This document shows, one piece after another, positions 1-4,619 of a stretch of DNA of 5,226 nucleotides (position 1 is the stretch's first letter; the number at the start of each line of letters is the position of its first letter). This stretch comes from Leptospiraceae bacterium (GTDB lineage Bacteria; Spirochaetota; Leptospiria; Turneriellales; Turneriellaceae), in the NCBI GenBank assembly GCA_025057195.1, contig JANWWX010000097.1, positions 1 through 5,226 on the forward strand. The letters are read 5' to 3'. Under the pieces are notes generated by a model, which was not told the origin of the DNA, ran no database searches, and worked only from the letters and a program-made list of their open reading frames with translations. The translations under genes were made by a program, and so were the position numbers.

Positions 1-210
1 CTCGGCCAAAGCCCCAGCACGCAGCTTGTCGAGCTGCTTTTTGTAAAGTGCTAGCTTTTGCAGGACCGCAGCTTCTTCACTGTTCCAACGGTAGTAAGCA
101 ATGGCAAAGCGCACACCAATATAGCCTATGAACAGGCAAGGATAGATCCAAATTTTGCCCCGAATAAAGATGCGATAAAACATTTGCAGGAATGCTAACA
201 CTCTGGTCAT
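1..210 (-). CDS. Small membrane protein, N-terminal 70 residues (gene cut by the window edge)
   Basis: I do not recognise this protein. The frame is open from an ATG at 210-208 to the window edge, giving 70 residues without a stop. The N-terminus is basic (MTRVLAFLQMFYRIFIRGK). It is followed by one hydrophobic, aromatic-rich segment at about residues 20-40 (rich in I, F, Y, G, with an Arg at 34), which is a likely membrane helix. After it comes a charged stretch with heptad-like Leu spacing (about residues 45-65: LQKLALYKKQLDKL), suggesting a short coiled coil outside the membrane. The start lies 39 nt after the stop of the carbonic-anhydrase-like gene. An AGGA sits 11 nt before the ATG, a slightly long but usable spacing. 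The same strand and short gap suggest it belongs to the same transcript. It does not look like YajC, the common tgt neighbour. Existence is well supported by frame and start; function is unknown. Confidence 0.6.
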   Translation of the reverse strand, partial: MTRVLAFLQMFYRIFIRGKIWIYPCLFIGYIGVRFAIAYYRWNSEEAAVLQKLALYKKQLDKLRAGALAE

Positions 211-249
211 GGTGCACCCAGTCCTAATTAAATAACCGGCGGAAAAGTA

Positions 250-936
250 TTACTTTAGCAACTCCTCAGCAATGGCTTTACCTTTGCGGAAAAGTTCTTC
301 CTCCTCCTCCCGGCTGAAAGGTCCCCAGATGCCGCGGCGCATGCGTTCCGCCAATGCCACATACTCCAATGCCCCGGCAATGGTATAGGCGGTGCGCGCT
401 TTATTCTCGAAAATTTTTACCGCAGAGCCATCGGGAATGACAAGCGCACGCGGAGGGATCTTTGTCCCACCACGGATCATGCAACCTGCGGTGATCATCG
501 CACCGTCACCAATTTCTGCTTCATCGAGGACCACACAGCCAATCCCGATCAAGACTGCCCGGCCGATGGTGCAGCCATGCAGCATTGCGTTGTGGCCAAT
601 CAGGCTGTAGTCCCCAATGGTAATGCCATGTCGTGAATCACAGTGCAGGGTAGAATTATCTTGGATGTTGACATAGCGGCCAAGGACAATGCTATTCATG
701 TCAGCGCGCAACACCACGCCCGGCCATAGTGATGAAAATTCGCCCATGGTGACATCACCATAGACGGTGGCACGCTCGTGGATGAAACAGCTGGGATGGA
801 TCTTTTCTGCTGTGTAAGGCAGGCTTTTTTTGCGGCGCACCGGCTTGCTATTTTTACGGGACATGGTTTCGGCAGTGAGTGGCTTTGCTGCCCGGTCAAG
901 CGCTATCAGCCCCATAATACCTGAATACTTAGTCAT
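250..936 (-). CDS. Gamma-carbonic anhydrase-like hexapeptide-repeat protein (YrdA/CamH type)
   Basis: This is a left-handed beta-helix protein of the gamma-carbonic anhydrase family, expected to be a cytoplasmic metal-binding trimer. Numbered from the ATG at 936 (228 aa), the core runs from about residue 48 to 170, with repeated I-G-x4 hexapeptides (IVLGRYVNIQDN, TIGDYSLIGH, TIGRAVLIGIG, EIGDGAMITAG). The family catalytic and metal residues are all present: R77 and D79 (LRAD), Q92 (NIQDN), and three zinc His at H98, H115 and H120 (LH, then GHNAMLH). The acidic loop of archaeal Cam after the Arg/Asp pair is missing, as in YrdA/CamH proteins, many of which have no measured CO2 hydration activity. 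A C-terminal helix rich in Glu and Lys is typical. The start is uncertain. ATG 936 overlaps the tgt stop by 8 nt (ATGACTAA) and fits translational coupling; ATG 915 has an AGG just upstream; ATG 864 gives 204 aa, closest to family length. The family call is firm; the substrate is not. Confidence 0.9.
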   Translation of the reverse strand: MTKYSGIMGLIALDRAAKPLTAETMSRKNSKPVRRKKSLPYTAEKIHPSCFIHERATVYGDVTMGEFSSLWPGVVLRADMNSIVLGRYVNIQDNSTLHCDSRHGITIGDYSLIGHNAMLHGCTIGRAVLIGIGCVVLDEAEIGDGAMITAGCMIRGGTKIPPRALVIPDGSAVKIFENKARTAYTIAGALEYVALAERMRRGIWGPFSREEEEELFRKGKAIAEELLK

Positions 937-2050
937 CTCCAACCAAACCATCGCGAAACACCTTTTGCCAGTGGCGGCGGAATGTGCTGAAGCGGCCCGA
1001 GACAATGGCTGAACGTAGCGCTTGCATGAAATGGAACATAAAATACAAATTGTGGTAGGTGGTGAGCATCACGCCCAAAATTTCCCGCTGTTTGTGCAGG
1101 TGGCGGATATAGCCCAATGAGTACCGCTGGCAAACCTTGCAACGGCAGTTATTGTCCAAGCTATCTTGCGATGTGGCGTGGCGGGCATTGCGCACATTGA
1201 TTTTGCCACGCGAGGTAAAAACCTGCCCGTTGCGCGCGTTGCGGGTGGGCAGCACGCAGTCAAAAAGATCAACGCCTGCTGCCACTGCATCCAAAATTTC
1301 AGGAATACTGCCAACCCCCATCAAGTAACGCGGCTTACTAGCCGGTAGGTGCGAGGTAGCAGCCACTAACGCTGGCACAAAATACTCGATCGGCTCTCCG
1401 ACAGAAAGCCCACCAATGGCATAGCCGGGAAGATCGAGCTCCGCCACAAACTGGGCACTTTCAGTACGCAATTTTTCATCGACCCCACCCTGCACGATAC
1501 CGAAGAGCACTTGGTTGTTAGGTTGCTCCAACCAAATGCGGCGGCACTCGCTGAGCCAGCGGTGTGTGCGTTCGAGTCCCGCACGCAGGCGTTCTGCACT
1601 CGCCGGATAGGGAGCACAATCATCCAGCGGCATGATGATGTCAGCACCAATCGCCCGCTCAAGCTCGATCGTGCTTTGCGGCGAAAAAAAGTGGCTTTTA
1701 CCATCGAGGTGCGAGCGAAAATTAACACCCTCATCGCTGAGCCGAACATTGTGCGCCAGTGAAAATGCCTGGTAACCACCGGAATCGGTGAGCACTGCGT
1801 GTGGCCAAGCCATGAAGGTGTGGATTCCTCCCATTGTTCTCAAAACGTCGGGACCCGGCCGCAGCGACAGGTGGTAGGTATTGGCCAAAATCAGGCGAAA
1901 ACCGATTTCCTCGAGTTCTGCTTGCGAAATCGCCTTGACCGAGGCCTGGGTTCCGACTGGCATAAACGCCGGCGTCTCTACAACCGCCCGTGCCAAAACA
2001 AGCCGGCCGGCACGCGCCACACCGTCGCAGGACTCCACAATGAACTGCAT
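929..2050 (-). CDS. tgt: Queuine/preQ1 tRNA-guanine transglycosylase
   Basis: This enzyme exchanges G34 in the anticodon of GUN-decoding tRNAs (Asp, Asn, His, Tyr) for preQ1, a step in queuosine synthesis, in the cytoplasm. The 373-aa length is normal for bacterial Tgt, and the residue numbers coincide with those of the E. coli enzyme. D89 lies in LTDSGGYQAFSL (general acid/base) and D264 in DLFDCVLPTRNARNG (nucleophile). The zinc site is C302, C304, C307 and H333. The substrate-pocket motif reads DDCAPYP where most homologues have DEC; the Cys (C145) typical of preQ1-using bacterial enzymes is kept. GIVQGG (185-190) and GGLSVGE (213-219) are also intact. The ATG lies 3 nt after the stop of the lipoprotein gene and has no visible Shine-Dalgarno sequence, so translation probably depends on ribosomes finishing the upstream gene. 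The usual partners yajC-secDF and queA are not adjacent here. The function is confident. Confidence 0.98.
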   Translation of the reverse strand: MQFIVESCDGVARAGRLVLARAVVETPAFMPVGTQASVKAISQAELEEIGFRLILANTYHLSLRPGPDVLRTMGGIHTFMAWPHAVLTDSGGYQAFSLAHNVRLSDEGVNFRSHLDGKSHFFSPQSTIELERAIGADIIMPLDDCAPYPASAERLRAGLERTHRWLSECRRIWLEQPNNQVLFGIVQGGVDEKLRTESAQFVAELDLPGYAIGGLSVGEPIEYFVPALVAATSHLPASKPRYLMGVGSIPEILDAVAAGVDLFDCVLPTRNARNGQVFTSRGKINVRNARHATSQDSLDNNCRCKVCQRYSLGYIRHLHKQREILGVMLTTYHNLYFMFHFMQALRSAIVSGRFSTFRRHWQKVFRDGLVGDD

Positions 2051-2053
2051 CGG

Positions 2054-3358
2054 TTAAGGACAGGCGGAAGAGCACAAAGCCAGCGGCACGTTGGTGGTCG
2101 TTCCGCTGCTGACGGTGTATTGGCCACAGAAGGCCACCGTCTCGGGATAGCCGTCCTGGCCAGCGGCTTGGTCACAGCCACCTGGCGTGGAGGCATTGCT
2201 GCACCGGGTTTTATCGCAAAGTCGGTAAACGTTATAATTGCCGGGTGGCAGGTTGGTAATCCGCGTATTGGTGCCGCGGGTGGCGGCAAGGGGTAGCACC
2301 ATATTGGGGGTAGTCAGCATTGTCGCAGCTTCGGTCACCCCAAAATACTCACCGGCAGTGGCCGGCGCACTGAACTGGATGGCACCGCTTTTCGCCGGTT
2401 GGTAAGTGCGGGCCGTCATCAGCAGGGAACCACCTTGGCGCTCGCCGTTAAAGAGATCCCGATAGGCATGGTTCGTGTTCCAGTCAATCGGGGCAACGTA
2501 GGTGACTGCGGCATTGCCACCTGCCGGTTGCAAGATGTGTACCATCATGTTATTTTTCACAAAGACGCGAACCTCTAACACATACGGTTCGTGACCAGCC
2601 TCCACAAAAAGCTTAAGATCCTTACGCTGCAGCGGGAACATCCGCGGCTCTGCGGCAGCCTCCCCATAATTGTTCTGCAACAGCGAGGCCACATCCATGC
2701 CATAAACACTCCGGTTATCAAAAGTGGCCACCATGGTCCGCTCTGGGGCAGTGGCATTGATGAAGGTGCCGTTTCCTAAAAAGCCAACGGCTGGGGCTGT
2801 GACAAAGCGCCGGAAATAGATACCGAGGTGGTTGTAGTTACCATGCTCAATATCCACAGCAGGATAGGTAAAGCCGCCGTTAAAAAATTCGTGGAGCTTG
2901 CTGCTGCCATTCTGGTCGGCGCAGTTCTGCAGGATGCGTCCGGGTTCGGCGGTTGCATAGTCCGAACACAGAAGTTGGCGCGAAATCGCAAACTGCGACC
3001 AATACTCAGGGATTGGTTGTCCTGGCGCTTTGCCTTGCCCGCGCGCAATGCGGATCTCCGCAATGTCGATATAAAATTTGAGGTCGTTCGGGCGCACAGA
3101 TAATCCTGTGCTGGCGTTGAGCACATAATTCACCAAATCCGACCCGCCACCAATTGCGGGATCTGAGCTAGCCACGCCACTCGTGGTGATGACATCGTCC
3201 ACCGGCAGGTTAAGCCAACCATAAGGATCGTTGCTTTCATAGGTGCCCAGTAGCTTGAGGGTCATCGTGTTGTTGAGTAGATCCGATAGGGGCAATTCGT
3301 TGGTGCACCCTAAAACTGCCAACGCCCCAAAGCTCAGGATGTTCCGCAGTTTCACCAT
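2054..3358 (-). CDS. Putative secreted lipoprotein, cysteine-containing, unknown function
   Basis: I do not recognise a family. The protein has 434 aa. A short type II signal peptide (MVKLRN, then hydrophobic 7-17) ends in the lipobox-like AVLGC, with Cys18 as the likely lipidated residue. Leu at -2 is unusual for the proteobacterial consensus but fits the looser lipoboxes seen in spirochaetes. The mature part is rich in Asn, Gly, Thr and aromatic residues and has beta-like alternation, for example DLKFYIDIAEIRIA (92-105) and YVLEVRVFVKNNMMVHIL (259-276). Apart from Cys18 there are eight cysteines, at 131, 146, 381, 386, 395, 411, 429 and 433; six lie in the last 54 residues, suggesting a disulphide-stabilised C-terminal module. 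LPPGNYNVYRLCD (370-382) resembles the turn-strand of a small beta-sandwich. The ATG sits 6 nt after the stop of the barrel gene and the stop 3 nt before tgt. A role at the cell envelope or surface is inferred from export only. Confidence 0.85.
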   Translation of the reverse strand: MVKLRNILSFGALAVLGCTNELPLSDLLNNTMTLKLLGTYESNDPYGWLNLPVDDVITTSGVASSDPAIGGGSDLVNYVLNASTGLSVRPNDLKFYIDIAEIRIARGQGKAPGQPIPEYWSQFAISRQLLCSDYATAEPGRILQNCADQNGSSKLHEFFNGGFTYPAVDIEHGNYNHLGIYFRRFVTAPAVGFLGNGTFINATAPERTMVATFDNRSVYGMDVASLLQNNYGEAAAEPRMFPLQRKDLKLFVEAGHEPYVLEVRVFVKNNMMVHILQPAGGNAAVTYVAPIDWNTNHAYRDLFNGERQGGSLLMTARTYQPAKSGAIQFSAPATAGEYFGVTEAATMLTTPNMVLPLAATRGTNTRITNLPPGNYNVYRLCDKTRCSNASTPGGCDQAAGQDGYPETVAFCGQYTVSSGTTTNVPLALCSSACP

Positions 3359-3364
3359 TGCTGC

Positions 3365-3970
3365 TCAGCGGTTGAGGTTAAAATTCACCATCAATCCAAA
3401 ATTCAAAAAGTGCCCATTGTAAAGGCGGTAGTTGGGATTATTGGGCGGCGGTCTCAGGTGCTGTTCATAGACAAAATAATAATCGATACGCAACCCAATG
3501 TTGACCACCTTGCCGGCCGGAAATGACGCCTCAAACCCTAAATAGCCCAACGGCAACCAGTTGCGCGAGCCTTCCGGATAGTTGCGCAAAAAATTGCTGC
3601 CGAAACCACCTTTGGCTTGGAAGGTCAGTGGCAAATGGATCGGCAAGATGTAGGACAGCGCACCATAAACTGGGATCGAATGTAGGCGCGCGATGGTCGG
3701 TGAGGTATAATAGCTATAAGAGGCACCGGTTTCAAAGCGCAGGTTGTTAGAGGGTATGTTCATGCGGAAAAAAAGCCCCCCGCCAAGGCTTGTCTCCAAG
3801 ATGCGGGTGAGGTGAGTGCCTGGAACTGGCGTCACTGGGCCAAACCATAAACCGAGTTGTGGGCGAAAACGCCACTCTTCGGTTTCTACCTGTGCGGCGA
3901 TGGGCAAAACCCAACATAGAGCTAGCGAAAATGCCACGGCCACTTTTGGGCCGAATCTGCTCTGCCGCAT
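3365..3970 (-). CDS. Putative small outer-membrane beta-barrel protein
   Basis: No named family is recognised. The 201-aa product begins with a clear Sec signal peptide: basic MRQSRFGPK, hydrophobic 10-22, and a probable signal peptidase I cut after Ala26 (PIAA/Q). Cys19 sits inside the hydrophobic core as LALC, which is a poor lipobox, so I read it as a non-lipoprotein. The mature 175 residues show about eight stretches of alternating polar and aromatic/hydrophobic residues (roughly 34-44, 62-70, 77-88, 98-110, 113-123, 141-151, 155-168, 187-200). These are separated by Gly/Asn/Pro turns, as in small eight-stranded barrels. The final strand (HFLNFGLMVNFNLN) looks like a barrel C-terminus but ends in Asn-Arg rather than an aromatic residue. 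It is the first gene of the leftward cluster, has no clear Shine-Dalgarno sequence, and has a T-rich stretch just before the ATG. Pairing with the downstream lipoprotein suggests shared envelope work, which is inference. Confidence 0.82.
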   Translation of the reverse strand: MRQSRFGPKVAVAFSLALCWVLPIAAQVETEEWRFRPQLGLWFGPVTPVPGTHLTRILETSLGGGLFFRMNIPSNNLRFETGASYSYYTSPTIARLHSIPVYGALSYILPIHLPLTFQAKGGFGSNFLRNYPEGSRNWLPLGYLGFEASFPAGKVVNIGLRIDYYFVYEQHLRPPPNNPNYRLYNGHFLNFGLMVNFNLNR

Positions 3971-3991
3971 TGCTTATTGAAAAAAAGAATT

Positions 3992-4006
3992 TTGACACTG
4001 CGTCAA
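3992..4006. repeat. Perfect inverted repeat, TTGAC-N5-GTCAA
   Basis: Five-base arms (TTGAC and GTCAA) flank a five-base centre (ACTGC), so the 15-bp site is two-fold symmetric apart from the centre. It lies 21 bp upstream of the barrel gene start. A dimeric regulator could bind such a site, and each arm also resembles a -35 element facing outward. Arms of this length can arise by chance, so a regulatory role is only a suggestion. Confidence 0.4.
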
Positions 4007-4012
4007 GGAATA

Positions 4013-4029
4013 AGCCTCGCAGCGAGGCT
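4013..4029. repeat. Perfect inverted repeat with 8-bp GC-rich arms (AGCCTCGC-A-GCGAGGCT)
   Basis: AGCCTCGC and GCGAGGCT pair perfectly around a single A, giving a 17-bp palindrome in the divergent region, 6 bp from the TTGAC repeat and 57 bp before rpmH. As DNA it looks like an operator for a dimeric protein. As RNA it could fold into a six-base stem with a five-base loop. No T-run follows on either strand within a few bases, so it is not a classical terminator. The symmetry is directly visible; the function is unknown. Confidence 0.5.
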
Positions 4030-4076
4030 AGCCACTGACCACACACCAAATCCTTTACACGCTATCCGGTTTAGCC

Positions 4077-4083
4077 AAGGTGG
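4077..4083 (+). promoter_or_regulatory. Strong ribosome binding site for rpmH (AAGGTGG)
   Basis: AAGGTGG ends three bases before the rpmH ATG, with the AAGG core 6 nt upstream. It is the clearest Shine-Dalgarno sequence in the window and fixes the rpmH start. It contrasts with the leftward genes and with rnpA, which have weak or no such site. Confidence 0.75.
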
Positions 4084-4086
4084 CCT

Positions 4087-4257
4087 ATGAAACGCACCTG
4101 GCAGCCGTCCAATAGAAAGCGCAACCGCACGCACGGTTTTCGCGCCCGCAATGCCACAGCCGACGGCCGCGCGGTGCTGCGCCGGCGCCGCCAGAAAGGG
4201 CGCTGGAAACTCACCGTTTCTGATGAGCGCCGCCGCTGGGATATTGTGAAGCGATAG
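4087..4257 (+). CDS. rpmH: 50S ribosomal protein L34, with C-terminal extension
   Basis: L34 is a small, very basic protein of the large ribosomal subunit that binds 23S rRNA. The 56-residue product has the family signature [20 protein letters not shown] at the N-terminus, then the central R-rich helix ([10 protein letters not shown]) and the LTVSD end that closes most L34 proteins. It continues for about ten more residues ([10 protein letters not shown]), longer than the common 44-47 aa. The ATG is fixed by a strong AAGG 6 nt upstream. It is the first gene of the rightward unit, and its TAG ends 1 nt before the CTG proposed as the rnpA start, so rnpA is surely co-transcribed. The usual dnaA upstream and yidD/yidC downstream are missing; an envelope gene is divergent instead. 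The identification is very secure. Confidence 0.98.
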   Translation: MKRTWQPSNRKRNRTHGFRARNATADGRAVLRRRRQKGRWKLTVSDERRRWDIVKR

Positions 4258-4258
4258 T

Positions 4259-4612
4259 CTGGCCAAGCGTGCACAATACTTTGTTTCGCTAAAAAGCCAA
4301 AAAAGGATCGATGAGCTGTTCACCAAAGGCCAAAAGCGCTATGGCCGAACACTGCTTTTGCGCATTTTGCCGAACCAGGCGCACGAACTACCACCACAGG
4401 TGGTGTTTGCGGTTGCCAAAAAATTGGGTCCACCGACCGTGCGCAACCGGATCAAGCGGCGGCTACGCGAAGCACTCTTTACCGTGCTCAAAAGCGCGCA
4501 GCCACCAATGGTTGGCGTAGACATGGCACTTGTGCCGCGCCGTGAGGTAGCGGACTGCGATTTTGGCCAGCTTTGCCGAGAGCTCGAATCGCTGCTGCGC
4601 CAAAAAAAGTGA
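4259..4612 (+). CDS. rnpA: Ribonuclease P protein component; start codon unresolved
   Basis: RnpA is the protein subunit of RNase P, which works with the M1/RnpB RNA to cleave the 5' leader from pre-tRNAs. The diagnostic block is VVFAVAKKLGPPTVRNRIKR (residues 48-67 from CTG 4259), containing the RNR signature (R62-N63-R64, K66, R67). Before it, LKSQKRIDELFTKG (11-24) matches the family's N-terminal helix with the conserved central-cleft Phe (F21). From CTG 4259 the product is 117 aa, the normal size. The problem is the start. Reading upstream from TTG 4358 (inside the protein) there is no ATG, GTG or TTG before an in-frame TGA at 4247-4249. TTG 4358 would remove the N-terminal helix. CTG 4259 is the only near-cognate codon of the CTG class upstream of the conserved region; an alternative is GTG 4269 in another frame with a -1 shift or a missing base near 4288. 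There is no good Shine-Dalgarno site. The family is secure, the start is not. Confidence 0.92.
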   Translation: MAKRAQYFVSLKSQKRIDELFTKGQKRYGRTLLLRILPNQAHELPPQVVFAVAKKLGPPTVRNRIKRRLREALFTVLKSAQPPMVGVDMALVPRREVADCDFGQLCRELESLLRQKK

Positions 4613-4619
4613 ACTTTTT
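4604..4619. terminator. A/T-rich palindrome at the rnpA-galK junction, possible weak bidirectional terminator
   Basis: AAAAAGT and ACTTTTT flank GA, forming a perfect inverted repeat that covers the last codons and stop of rnpA and reaches into the stop of galK on the other strand. Either transcript would form a six-pair stem with a UGAA loop ending in U residues. The stem has only one G-C pair and would be unstable, so intrinsic termination here is speculative. It is, however, the only terminator-like element between the converging genes. Confidence 0.25.

Larger units (their letters stand above)
3971..4086. promoter_or_regulatory. Divergent intergenic control region between the leftward envelope-tgt cluster and rpmH
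   Basis: These 116 bp separate two divergently transcribed units and must carry or adjoin both promoters. A TTGACA hexamer lies on the plus strand at 3992-3997 and a TTGACG on the minus strand at 4006-4001; they are the two halves of one inverted repeat. Neither has a good -10 box at 16-18 nt, so I do not call a promoter position. On the minus strand a run of seven T (3980-3986 region) precedes the start of the barrel gene. A TTTACA at 4054-4059 on the plus strand is the only other promoter-like hexamer. No DnaA boxes (TTATNCACA) were found, although rpmH often lies near dnaA and oriC in other bacteria. Confidence 0.55.

Noticed and set aside
244..256. Palindrome AAAGTA-T-TACTTT at the end of the gamma-CA gene
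   Set aside because: The arms are six A/T-rich bases around one base, too short to fold as an RNA hairpin of any stability, so I do not call it a terminator.
830..1012. Plus-strand 60-codon frame across the tgt/gamma-CA junction
   Set aside because: It is antisense to two firmly identified genes and has no family motifs or plausible ribosome binding site.
1799..2296. Plus-strand 165-codon open frame opposite the tgt start and lipoprotein end
   Set aside because: It is long, but lies opposite tgt codons whose protein matches family residues; its predicted product is Arg/Gly-rich without recognisable motifs, typical of antisense shadows in such sequence.
3970..4006. Sigma-70 promoter built on TTGACG (minus) or TTGACA (plus)
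   Set aside because: Neither hexamer has a -10-like sequence at 16-18 nt; only the -35-like halves can be supported.
4075..4085. Possible hairpin GCCA-AGG-TGGC that would hold the rpmH ribosome binding site
   Set aside because: A four-pair stem with a three-base loop is too weak to argue for translational autoregulation.
4003..4326. Minus-strand 107-codon frame opposite rpmH
   Set aside because: It covers rpmH in antisense and the divergent control region; no start signal or family similarity was seen.
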